From positions 26,431 through 90,430 of the forward strand of contig CALWBQ010000011.1 of assembly GCA_944376125.1 (NCBI GenBank): a stretch of DNA of 64,000 nucleotides. Reading direction: 5' to 3'. Below are positions 45,403-53,247 of this stretch, in pieces (position 1 is the first letter of the stretch; the number at the start of each line of letters is the position of its first letter). Under the pieces are notes generated by a model, which was not told the DNA's origin, did not search any database, and saw only the letters and a list, made by a program, of their open reading frames with translations. The translations under genes and the position numbers were made by a program. This stretch comes from an uncultured Lachnospiraceae bacterium. GTDB lineage: Bacteria > Bacillota > Clostridia > Lachnospirales > Lachnospiraceae.

Positions 45403-46278
45403 CTACCGTTTTATCCAACCCAGGATTTGCTTCCGGATATTGTTATCTGCCAGGAGGCGCAGGAAACAGCCGGCGACAACCCCAATCCGAATGTGCCCTC
45501 TCATCCATCCCTCTGCCTCAAAGACCGTTTCATCAAATTCTGGAAATATTTCAATCTGCTCGCCGTAAAGGGGATAAAATAAGGCTGCATACTTTAATAT
45601 CATCCCAGTCAGATACGGGTCATCCAGCCCAAATGTAACTCTCCCCGCTCCTTTTCTAGGAAGCAGATGCCTGATCACTTTTTTAATCTGGGTGATTGTC
45701 AGCCGAACCGATTTTCGGTTCGCTTCATCTTCAATCCAGCTCCGCGCTGCTTCCCATCGTCTTTGGATTGTCTTCAGCTTATCACAAATCCGGGCAAATG
45801 AAAAGCGGATTTTCCGGGCTGCTCTCTCCAAAAGCGGCTGTCTCCTTTTGGGTTCGTGAGAGCTGTTCGGGGTATTCTCTGGCAATCTCTTATCAACATT
45901 CTTTTTCTGCCCGGCATCCTGAGATCGATCTGTCTGTTCTGTCTGCACAGCTTCCTGAATCTCCACCATCGGCTGTTCATCGTCCCAGTCTTCTTCCTCA
46001 TCGGCATCTGTGTTTTTTTCAGACGACCAGATACGGATTCCCATGAGTCTGGCAGAACCGGAGTGACCGTCTTCCCCCCAGCTTCCTGAAAAGGAAAACA
46101 GCGGATACAGCCAGGTCACTTTCAGACTTCCCTTGAATTGTTTCTGACGAAACGCCCCTTCTGCCCGGTATCGGATTGCTCCGAAAAGGATCGCAGACAA
46201 AATCAGCAAAAGAAGGCCCAAAATGGCGAGAAGAATCCAGCCAATGATTTTCAAAATAAACAATATTATGGAAAGCAT
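45403..46278 (-). CDS. DUF2953 (YtfI-like) membrane protein
   Basis: The 291-residue protein has an N-terminal double-hydrophobic segment (about residues 3-36), a soluble part, an acidic/low-complexity linker (about 88-140, DADEEEDWDDEQP), and a C-terminal DUF2953 region (VTFGLDDPYLTGMILKYAALFYPLYG). DUF2953 genes usually lie next to gerW in spore formers. It overlaps the upstream 110-residue gene by 13 bp. Molecular function is unknown. Confidence 0.8.
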   Translation of the reverse strand: MLSIILFILKIIGWILLAILGLLLLILSAILFGAIRYRAEGAFRQKQFKGSLKVTWLYPLFSFSGSWGEDGHSGSARLMGIRIWSSEKNTDADEEEDWDDEQPMVEIQEAVQTEQTDRSQDAGQKKNVDKRLPENTPNSSHEPKRRQPLLERAARKIRFSFARICDKLKTIQRRWEAARSWIEDEANRKSVRLTITQIKKVIRHLLPRKGAGRVTFGLDDPYLTGMILKYAALFYPLYGEQIEIFPEFDETVFEAEGWMRGHIRIGVVAGCFLRLLADNNIRKQILGWIKR

Positions 46279-46598
46279 GTCGCCTGTCCCTCCAAAAACT
46301 CCGCCAGATCGAATCCTCCGGTCTCCCGGTACATCTCATCTACGATCTGTCCGGCCACTTCCAGGGCTTCGAAATATCCCAGAGCGATTCCAAGAATCAG
46401 GAAATCCTGATCCCTGTAATACGGCAGGAGAAATTCTGCAGCCGGATAAATATCAAGGATATTATTTCCATTTGCTGCAGGTGTAATCACGTAAGCTCCA
46501 GGACGCAGCTTCCCTCTGCGGATCCCCTGGAGAAGGAACGAGCGCCTCTTTCCAGCGTTTTTTCCCATATACAGAGGTTTATATAATCTCATTCTCAT
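46266..46598 (-). CDS. Conserved-looking protein of unknown function (110 residues)
   Basis: I do not recognise this family. The product begins with a basic stretch (LYMGKNAGKRRSFLLQGIRRGK). It then has short hydrophobic strands (GAYVITPAANGNNILDIYPA) and a helix (YFEALEVAGQIVDEMYRE). It overlaps both neighbours (20 bp and 13 bp), so it is firmly built into the gerW cluster. The start may be 46598 or 46592. A small cytoplasmic protein acting with its neighbours is the simplest reading. Confidence 0.6.
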   Translation of the reverse strand: MRMRLYKPLYMGKNAGKRRSFLLQGIRRGKLRPGAYVITPAANGNNILDIYPAAEFLLPYYRDQDFLILGIALGYFEALEVAGQIVDEMYRETGGFDLAEFLEGQATCFP

Positions 46599-47910
46599 CC
46601 ACCATAATATTGCGGATCAGTTCCATAGACACCATCTTTTCATCTATATCCGTGCAGGCTGCAAGACTGTTTTGGACGTATTCCTCCACTTCCTCGATAG
46701 AATTAAAGAAAACAGGAAGACTTGAAAGAATTCGGGCCATAATTCCGCGAACTACAGATCTGGACATCCCATTCCACAGCTCTTCCAGTTGGCTGAACAG
46801 AATCTTTTCTTCTTCCTCCAGCATGGCGTCATCAACCGCCGGATCCTCTTTTTCTTCTTCCTGGAGCTCAATAAAGGAACTGCCGGAAAGCAGACGGTCT
46901 ACAATCTTCAGCCGCTCAAATAATTCTTTTTCTTCATCATTGTCTCCAGCCTGGCGAGGGAGTTCCAGGCGAAGCCATTTTTCAAAATAGCGCTCCTGCT
47001 TCCCCTCCAAGTCCTTCAGAAGGCTATCGATGTCTTCATCTGCTGCAGCAAACTCCCCGGCTTCCAGTTTGTTCCAAACCGTATCAAGAGTCCTGACAAA
47101 CCCCTGTTCCTCTTTGCCTTCCATCATTCCGTCATTTCGGGAAAGAAGAAGGACATACAGGTCATTAATGAGATCCATTGCAAACATCAGCTCACCGGAT
47201 TCATCAAGCAGGCGCTCACTTGCCACCTGCAGACCTGCAGATAAATTCCTGTATGTCTCCGGTGTGAGATTTCTGTAATCTGCTTTTCGAAACTGCTGCA
47301 GGATATCCCAAAGCTCCTGACGGTCCTTCTCCATCCCATCCGGAAGCTGGATCATAGCTCCTGTCCTTAGCAAATAAAGGATGGCGTCCAGGCTGCTTTT
47401 CTGAGAACCTTTGTACACGGACAGTCCGGATTGGACCAAAGAAAAGAACTTCGCTTTTGTAAACCGGATAGGCAGCTGCTCAATGACCATCTGGATCCGA
47501 TTGTTCATAACTGCCGAATCTTTAGAGCTGATCAGAAATTGAATGATCTCACTGGCCATGGCCTGGTCATCCTCCTCTGGAATTCCAGCCGTTTTCTCCG
47601 GGAGGAATTTATATTCCAGCCGATTCAGCACATGCTCATACACTTGAAAGCAGTCTGTGTAAGCTGTCACAATTTCCATCTCATGCGTAGTCTTTTTTCT
47701 GAGATCATTCAGAGGCGCAGCAGCAGCTTCCCCGTTCAAGAAATCCCTCAAAAGAGCCTGAAATTGTTTTCGGAACAATCGAGCAAACGGACTTCCGCCA
47801 TCCGCACGGTCTGCCTCCTGCTCAAAATACATATAATAATTCAGAGCCAAGCGGCTATAGGAGTACCGCGCAGCAGCTCCCAATTTTTTTTTCATGCTCT
47901 GACGATCCAT
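46579..47910 (-). CDS. Large helical protein of unknown function
   Basis: The 443-residue protein is soluble and largely helical, with many Leu/Glu/Lys stretches and two acidic clusters (about 325 and 365, EEEKEDPAVDDAMLEEEEK). No catalytic motif is recognised. The start at 47910 follows GGAGGATACT; the reading frame extends 4 codons further with TTG. It heads the gerW cluster and ends overlapping the 110-residue gene. It might be a sporulation protein, by context only. Confidence 0.65.
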   Translation of the reverse strand: MDRQSMKKKLGAAARYSYSRLALNYYMYFEQEADRADGGSPFARLFRKQFQALLRDFLNGEAAAAPLNDLRKKTTHEMEIVTAYTDCFQVYEHVLNRLEYKFLPEKTAGIPEEDDQAMASEIIQFLISSKDSAVMNNRIQMVIEQLPIRFTKAKFFSLVQSGLSVYKGSQKSSLDAILYLLRTGAMIQLPDGMEKDRQELWDILQQFRKADYRNLTPETYRNLSAGLQVASERLLDESGELMFAMDLINDLYVLLLSRNDGMMEGKEEQGFVRTLDTVWNKLEAGEFAAADEDIDSLLKDLEGKQERYFEKWLRLELPRQAGDNDEEKELFERLKIVDRLLSGSSFIELQEEEKEDPAVDDAMLEEEEKILFSQLEELWNGMSRSVVRGIMARILSSLPVFFNSIEEVEEYVQNSLAACTDIDEKMVSMELIRNIMVDENEII

Positions 47911-47940
47911 AGTATCCTCCAATCCTCTCAGGCTTTTCGG

Positions 47941-49212
47941 TCAGCCCTTGTCCTTGCTTTTCTCTTTCTGATAATTCTGCAGAATGGAACGGCGCAGCAG
48001 ATCCAGCGCCTTTACTACAGCCTGCTCCCTTATTTTCTCGCGGTTTCCTTTAAAATGCCAACATTCCACCGAAACCTTATCTTTCAAATAACAAGCCATG
48101 TAAACCAATCCTACCGGCTTCTCTTCTGTCCCTCCATCAGGTCCGGCAATCCCAGTCACAGAGACACAGACATCGGCATCCGCCGCAAAGACACCGCCGG
48201 CTGCCATTTCCTTGGCAGTCTGCTCACTGACCGCCCCATATTTCTTCAGCGTACTTTTGCTGACATCCAAGCGCTTCCTTTTTGCCTTGTTGGAATAGGT
48301 GATAAAGCCCTCTTTAAACACCTCGGAAGCCCCCGGCACATTGACGATCCTTCCGGCCAGGAGGCCGCCTGTGCAGGACTCTGCCGTCGCCGCTGTCAAA
48401 TCATATTTTACCAGCAGACGGACAACCGCCTCTTCCAGGCTCTCCTCCTCCTTGGTAGTATAGACAGCCTCTGCAAAACGGTTTTTGATCTCCTTCACTA
48501 CCGGCTTCAGCAGCTTTTTAGCCTCCTCAGGCTCCTTGGCCCTGGCCGTGATGCGGAGATGAACCTCCCCTGTCTTGGCATAAGTTGCGATAGTGGGGTT
48601 GGTCTGCCCGTCAATCAGATCCAGCAGCTTGTCCTCCACCTGGCTTTCCCCATACCCGCAGATCTTTACCATCTGGGAGAGAATCACTTCCGGCTGGATC
48701 TTCTGAAGATACGGAACCACCTTTTTTTCAAAGAGGGGGTAAAGTTCTCCAGGAGGCCCCGGAAGAAGGATTGCCCTCTTTCCATCTTTCTCCAGAATCA
48801 GTCCGGGGGCTGTCCCGTTGTCATTGTCCAGGACAATAGCGCCGTCCGGAACAATAGCCTGTTTCCAGTTGTTTTCAGGAATCTCTTTATAAATATTGTT
48901 TTCGAAATATTTTTCGATCCGCTTCCGGGTATGGGGATCCTCTACCAGAGAAAAGCCCATAACCTCTGAGCAGACTTCTTTCGTCAGATCATCTTCCGTA
49001 GGCCCTAATCCCCCAGTCAAGATCACGATATCGGCTCTCTGAAGAGCTGTCCGTACTGTATCGGCCAGTCTGTCGCGGTTATCTCCCACCGTCACCTGAT
49101 GATACATAGAAAGCCCTAGAGCAGCACACTTTTCCGCTAGATAGCGGGTATTTGTATTTACAATATTGCCCAAAAGCAATTCCGTTCCTACAGAGATCAG
49201 TTCTGCAACCAT
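47941..49212 (-). CDS. cinA: CinA family protein (NMN amidohydrolase domain)
   Basis: The 423-residue protein has an N-terminal molybdopterin-binding-like domain (about 1-170; AELISVGTELLLGNIVNTN, ILTGGLGPTEDDLTKEV) and a C-terminal PncC/CinA domain with AESCTGGLLAGRIVNVPGAS and VSVTGIAGPDGGTEEKPVG. The enzyme recycles pyridine nucleotides and, in some species, is induced with competence. It is 2 bp after pgsA, the usual pairing in Firmicutes. Confidence 0.95.
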   Translation of the reverse strand: MVAELISVGTELLLGNIVNTNTRYLAEKCAALGLSMYHQVTVGDNRDRLADTVRTALQRADIVILTGGLGPTEDDLTKEVCSEVMGFSLVEDPHTRKRIEKYFENNIYKEIPENNWKQAIVPDGAIVLDNDNGTAPGLILEKDGKRAILLPGPPGELYPLFEKKVVPYLQKIQPEVILSQMVKICGYGESQVEDKLLDLIDGQTNPTIATYAKTGEVHLRITARAKEPEEAKKLLKPVVKEIKNRFAEAVYTTKEEESLEEAVVRLLVKYDLTAATAESCTGGLLAGRIVNVPGASEVFKEGFITYSNKAKRKRLDVSKSTLKKYGAVSEQTAKEMAAGGVFAADADVCVSVTGIAGPDGGTEEKPVGLVYMACYLKDKVSVECWHFKGNREKIREQAVVKALDLLRRSILQNYQKEKSKDKG

Positions 49213-49214
49213 GA

Positions 49215-49760
49215 TTACATGCTCCCTTCTGTCAGTACTTTATGATTTTTCCATATATAATCTACTAATGAAACTATCGTCAGAATCAAGGCGATCCAGA
49301 TACAAGCCTGAGTGACTAATTCCAGGCCGGGAATCTGCAGGATCAGCAGAATCACACCGATCATTTGAAAGGTAGTCTTAAATTTCCCCCAGTAACTGGC
49401 TGCGATTACGATGCCATTGTCAGAGGCGATCAGACGGAATCCGCTGATAATAAACTCTCGGCTGATAATGATAATTACCATCCAGGCAGGAAGCTCTTCC
49501 AATTCTACCAGACAGATCAGAGCGGAGCACACCAACAGTTTGTCAGCCAGAGGATCCATAAACTTTCCAAAATTTGTCACAAGATTGTACTTTCTGGCAA
49601 TTTTCCCATCCAGAAGATCCGTCAGACTGGCAAGAATAAAAATCACTGCGGCGGCGATACGGACGGTCTGATTTGCCCCGTTTTGATACAGCAGGCAGGC
49701 GACAAAAAATGGGATCATAATTACTCTCAAAGTCGTCAATTTATTGGGCAGATTCATCAT
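49215..49760 (-). CDS. pgsA: CDP-diacylglycerol--glycerol-3-phosphate phosphatidyltransferase
   Basis: The 181-residue membrane enzyme of phosphatidylglycerol synthesis has the CDP-alcohol phosphotransferase motif D-x2-D-G-x2-A-R...G-x3-D-x3-D visible as DLLDGKIARKYNLVTNFGKFMDPLADK (split here by position: about residues 47-73). Four or five membrane helices are seen. It overlaps rimO by 20 bp, suggesting translational coupling, and AGGAGAGG precedes the start. Confidence 0.95.
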   Translation of the reverse strand: MMNLPNKLTTLRVIMIPFFVACLLYQNGANQTVRIAAAVIFILASLTDLLDGKIARKYNLVTNFGKFMDPLADKLLVCSALICLVELEELPAWMVIIIISREFIISGFRLIASDNGIVIAASYWGKFKTTFQMIGVILLILQIPGLELVTQACIWIALILTIVSLVDYIWKNHKVLTEGSM

Positions 49761-51081
49761 ACACCTCTCCTATCAAATCGTATTCAGCAGCTTTAGTCAC
49801 CCGAACCCGGACAAAATCTCCGGACATCAGCGCTTCACCTGTGTCAACAAAAATCAGTCCGTCAACATTTGGGGCATCCATATAAGTTCGGCCTACATAG
49901 ACAGGCTCATCGGCGACCTTCCCCTCAATCATCACATCAAGGATGCGCCCCACCATCTCCTCCGAGCGGGCAAACGCGATCTCCTGCTGCAGCTCCATAA
50001 TCTCGTCTCTCCTGGCCTCCTTCAGCTCCTGGGGAACCTGATCCGGGAAAGATGCCGCCGGTGTATCCTCTTCCTCCGAATAGGCAAAGACGCCGAGCCG
50101 GTCAAACTCCATCTCATCCACAAATTCCATCAGAGTTTGATGGTCCTCCTCCGTCTCCCCGGGAAATCCGGAGATCAGAGTGGTCCTCAACACAATATCC
50201 GGAATCTCCCGCCTCAGCTTTCCGATCATCTCTTCCAACTGCCGCCTGGTCGTTCTCCGGTTCATTCGCTTTAAAATCCGGTCACTGGCATGCTGAATGG
50301 GGATATCCAGATAATGGCAGACCTTTTCTTCCGTCTTTATCACCTGAATCAGCTCATCTGTTATTTCCTCTGGATAGCAGTACTGAATCCGAATCCAATA
50401 GATCCCCGGGATTTCAGCCAGCTCCCTGAGAAGTTGAGGGAGACGTTTTTCTCCATACAAATCCAGGCCGTACAGGGTCGTTTCCTGAGCAACCAGGATC
50501 AGTTCTTTCACACCGCTGTCTGCAAGGGCTTTCGCCTCTTTTACCAGATCCTCCATCGGCACGCTCCGATAAGGTCCTCGCAAATCCGGGATGATACAGT
50601 ACGTACAGCGTTTATCACAGCCCTCGGCAATCTTTAAAAAAGCGTAATAACCGCCAGTGCTGATCACACGCTCCTCCTTTACCGCGGGAGTGTAGGACAG
50701 CTCCTTAAAGCAGCTGACCGGCCCTTCCTGTCCCATCACTTTTCTAAGCACATTCCGTATTTCATCATAGGAGGCGGTTCCTACAATGGCATCCACTTCA
50801 GGTATCTCATCTAAGATCTCCTGCTTATACCGCTGGGCCAGACAGCCTGCAACCAGCAGGGCTTTCAGTCTTCCCCCCTGCTTGAGCTCCGCCATTTCCA
50901 GAATCGTGTTGACACTCTCTTCCTTCGCATCCCCGATAAAACAGCAAGTATTGATCAGGATGGCGTCGGCCTCACTCTCGTCGTCAGTAAAGGTCCATCC
51001 GTCAGACCTCAAAAGGCCCATCATTTTTTCTGAGTCCACCAGGTTCTTGTCACAGCCCAGGGACACGCAAAGCAATTTCAT
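49741..51081 (-). CDS. rimO: Ribosomal protein S12 methylthiotransferase RimO
   Basis: This radical SAM enzyme (446 residues) adds a methylthio group to Asp of ribosomal protein S12. The N-terminal MTTase domain has SLGCDKNLVDSEKMMGLL, the RimO rather than MiaB signature. The radical SAM cluster is CDKRCTYCIIP near residue 154, and a C-terminal TRAM domain is present (about 375-440). It lies 89 bp after rpoZ, past a hairpin that may reduce transcription. Confidence 0.95.
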   Translation of the reverse strand: MKLLCVSLGCDKNLVDSEKMMGLLRSDGWTFTDDESEADAILINTCCFIGDAKEESVNTILEMAELKQGGRLKALLVAGCLAQRYKQEILDEIPEVDAIVGTASYDEIRNVLRKVMGQEGPVSCFKELSYTPAVKEERVISTGGYYAFLKIAEGCDKRCTYCIIPDLRGPYRSVPMEDLVKEAKALADSGVKELILVAQETTLYGLDLYGEKRLPQLLRELAEIPGIYWIRIQYCYPEEITDELIQVIKTEEKVCHYLDIPIQHASDRILKRMNRRTTRRQLEEMIGKLRREIPDIVLRTTLISGFPGETEEDHQTLMEFVDEMEFDRLGVFAYSEEEDTPAASFPDQVPQELKEARRDEIMELQQEIAFARSEEMVGRILDVMIEGKVADEPVYVGRTYMDAPNVDGLIFVDTGEALMSGDFVRVRVTKAAEYDLIGEVYDESAQ

Positions 51082-51130
51082 ATTGTCTATAGCTCCTCTG
51101 AACAGCAGCCTTATGCCGCCTTATTACCAT

Positions 51131-51160
51131 AAAAGCCATCTCAAAACAGAGAGACGGCTT
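51131..51160 (-). terminator. Attenuator or terminator after rpoZ
   Basis: AAGCCGTCTC (51151-51160 on the minus strand) pairs with GAGATGGCTT (51133-51142) with one wobble, followed by TTATGG. The T-run is short, so partial termination between rpoZ and rimO is likely. Confidence 0.6.
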
Positions 51161-51170
51161 AATACTGACC

Positions 51171-51431
51171 TTACTGGTTGCTTTCTTCGGAGGTTTCTTC
51201 TTCCTCCCCGACAACCTTCACTTTTCTCTGATACAGCTCATCGATAGCCACAGACAGGGGCTTGCGGTTTGCCGCCCCCGGGATCAGCGGCTCTGCACCG
51301 TCGATCAGTTGGCGTGCGCGCTTTGCTGCTGCGATCACGATAGAATAACGGCTCTGGACAATCGGCTGCTCACCGGGCTCTACCTCGCCGTTTACTGCAT
51401 CAATTAAATCTGAATAAGATGGACGTAACAT
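51171..51431 (-). CDS. rpoZ: RNA polymerase omega subunit
   Basis: The 86-residue omega subunit assists RNA polymerase assembly. The hallmark LRPSYSDLIDAVN start and the RYSIVIAAAKRARQLIDG stretch are present; the C-terminal tail is acidic. It follows gmk by 30 bp, the standard pairing. Confidence 0.94.
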   Translation of the reverse strand: MLRPSYSDLIDAVNGEVEPGEQPIVQSRYSIVIAAAKRARQLIDGAEPLIPGAANRKPLSVAIDELYQRKVKVVGEEEETSEESNQ

Positions 51432-51461
51432 AATCTATATATCTCCTTTCCAAAGAACCAT

Positions 51462-52088
51462 TTATTTCGCTATTGTTTTTAATTCTCCGCGAATCCTGCT
51501 GATCAGTTCCAGACAGTTTGCGGGTTTATTGTGCTGAACTTGTATGAGCTGATGCATCTCGCCCACACACCGCCCAATATCATCGTTGATCAGAACATAG
51601 TCATACTCTTCAATCCCCTCGGATTCCTTAACAGCTCTCTCCAGACGGTTCCGAATCACTTCCTCTGTTTCCGTTCCCCGCCCAACCAGGCGGCGCTTTA
51701 ATTCCTCAGCGCTGGGAGGCATGATAAATACCAGAAGAGCCTCCGGAAACTGCTCTTTTACCTTCAGCGCGCCCTGGATTTCGATCTCCAGAACAACATC
51801 CTTTCCAGCATCCATCTGTTTTTGAACATAATCCCTGGGCGTTCCGTAATAATTCTCAACGTACTGGGCATACTCAATCAGCTGCTTTTTGGCGATCATC
51901 TCTTGGAACTGATCCTTTGTGACAAAAAAATACTCCCGTCCATCCTTCTCCCCGTCTCTGGGCTGCCGGGTGGTAGCAGAGATAGAAAGAGCGTAATTAT
52001 CGTACTGTTCCAAAAGCGCCTTCATCAGAGTTCCTTTTCCGGCCCCCGAAAACCCGGAGACAACTACTAAAATTCCACGTTGGCTCAT
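51462..52088 (-). CDS. gmk: Guanylate kinase
   Basis: The 208-residue kinase converts GMP to GDP. The P-loop is VVSGFSGAGKGTLMKALL, and the GMP-binding residues are in SISATTRQPRDGEKDGREYFF and VVLEIEIQGALKVK. Length and motif order are normal. It sits between yicC and rpoZ. No remA gene lies between yicC and gmk, unlike in Bacillus. Confidence 0.97.
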   Translation of the reverse strand: MSQRGILVVVSGFSGAGKGTLMKALLEQYDNYALSISATTRQPRDGEKDGREYFFVTKDQFQEMIAKKQLIEYAQYVENYYGTPRDYVQKQMDAGKDVVLEIEIQGALKVKEQFPEALLVFIMPPSAEELKRRLVGRGTETEEVIRNRLERAVKESEGIEEYDYVLINDDIGRCVGEMHQLIQVQHNKPANCLELISRIRGELKTIAK

Positions 52089-52113
52089 ATTTTAACCTTC
52101 TTAAATTTTAATT

Positions 52114-52992
52114 TTATTCAATATTCTGGATCTGTTCGCGAACCTTCTCAATCTCTGTTTTTAACGCGATAGCCTTCTGGGAAACCTCCAGATCATTGGC
52201 CTTTGAAAGGATCGTATTGGCCTCCCTGTTCATCTCCTGGGCAATAAAATCCAGCTTGCGGCCTACGCCGCCGCCCTCCAAAAGTTCCTTTCTGGTATTC
52301 TGGATATGGCTGCGGAGACGAACCGTCTCTTCATCCACACAGATCTTATCCGCAAAAATCGCCACCTCCGCCGCGATCCTGTTTTCTTCGATGGCGGAGC
52401 CTGCCAGCAGTTCCCGCACTTTCTCTTCCAGCCGGTTTCGGTATTCCTCCAAGATCTGCGGAGAGCGCTCCTCAACTTCTGAAACCAGGCTTTCCATCAG
52501 ATCCAGCTTACCCAGAAGATCATTCTTGAGGTTTTCCCCCTCGGCGGTGCGGGTCTGCACAAAACGGCCGGCTGCCTCCCTGACCGCGCCTGAGAGGAGC
52601 TTCCAGATCTCATCTTCGTCTTCCGGCTCCTGCTCCATCGTGAGAACCTCCGGGCACCGGGCCAGATCCATAACCGTGATATTGTCTGGAATTCCAAATT
52701 GCCTGGCCATGGCAGAAAAAGCCTCCATATATTCTGAGGCAAGGGACTGATTATATTTCAGGCCGATCCGCCCCTCGGTATAATCCTCATAACTGATAAA
52801 GACATCCACCTTGCCTCTCTGGATATACTCTTTCAGGAGAGTCCGAATTCCAGCCTCAAAATAATTAAATTTTTTAGGCATTTTGATGTTCAGATCCAGA
52901 TAGCGGTGATTGACGGCCTTCATCTCCACTGAAATTTTGTATTCCTCTGTGACCGACTCGTATCTGCCGTAACCAGTCATGCTTTTTACCAT
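52114..52992 (-). CDS. yicC: YicC-family endoribonuclease
   Basis: The protein of about 292 residues begins with KSMTGYGRYESVTEEYKISVEMKAVNHRYLD (positions 52895-52987), the YicC signature. It ends with the DUF1732 region (GRKLDFIAQEMNREANTILSK). YicC proteins have been described as endoribonucleases. The start at 52992 follows GTGAGG; the frame to 53031 has no ribosome site. It heads the yicC-gmk-rpoZ operon with a strong promoter. Confidence 0.92.
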   Translation of the reverse strand: MVKSMTGYGRYESVTEEYKISVEMKAVNHRYLDLNIKMPKKFNYFEAGIRTLLKEYIQRGKVDVFISYEDYTEGRIGLKYNQSLASEYMEAFSAMARQFGIPDNITVMDLARCPEVLTMEQEPEDEDEIWKLLSGAVREAAGRFVQTRTAEGENLKNDLLGKLDLMESLVSEVEERSPQILEEYRNRLEEKVRELLAGSAIEENRIAAEVAIFADKICVDEETVRLRSHIQNTRKELLEGGGVGRKLDFIAQEMNREANTILSKANDLEVSQKAIALKTEIEKVREQIQNIE

Positions 52993-53042
52993 TATGTCTG
53001 CCTCACTTTCACCATGGTCATTTCTTGCCATAGATATTTTCC

Positions 53043-53071
53043 ATTATAAGCCAAACCCAGAGGCAAGTCAA
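53043..53071 (-). promoter_or_regulatory. Promoter of the yicC-gmk-rpoZ operon
   Basis: Minus strand TTGACT (53066-53071), 17 nt, TATAAT (53043-53048), ending 28 bp before the structured repeat at 53100. Confidence 0.85.
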
Positions 53072-53099
53072 CAAAACATTTCAATCTTGGAGAAACTAT

Positions 53100-53165
53100 G
53101 GTATAATGACCGCAAAGCGGTGATTATACCTGCGCATACCGGTCTCCACGTTCACCGCAGGAATC
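53100..53165 (+). repeat. Two-hairpin dispersed element, copy B
   Basis: This is the second copy of the element at 19225-19290, in the same orientation and again between divergent genes. Its first hairpin is kept (GGTATAAT...ATTATACC with one mismatch); its second is weaker than in copy A. TGGTATAAT here is an extended -10 and may be the promoter of rqcH. A further GCGAAT/ATTCGC hairpin follows near 53183-53197. Confidence 0.8.
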
Positions 53166-53247
53166 GGCATAGACGAGATAAGGCGAATCGAATTCGCTAT
53201 CGCCATTCATAAAAATTAAAGAATTTTTACAAGGAAGGAGAATGCTC

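Noticed and set aside
47431..48969. 512-codon plus-strand ORF
   Set aside because: Antisense shadow of cinA and the 443-residue gene; no domain or ribosome site.
51131..51160. Possible tRNA-like fold after rpoZ
   Set aside because: Only a 10 bp stem is present; no cloverleaf or TPsiC sequence.
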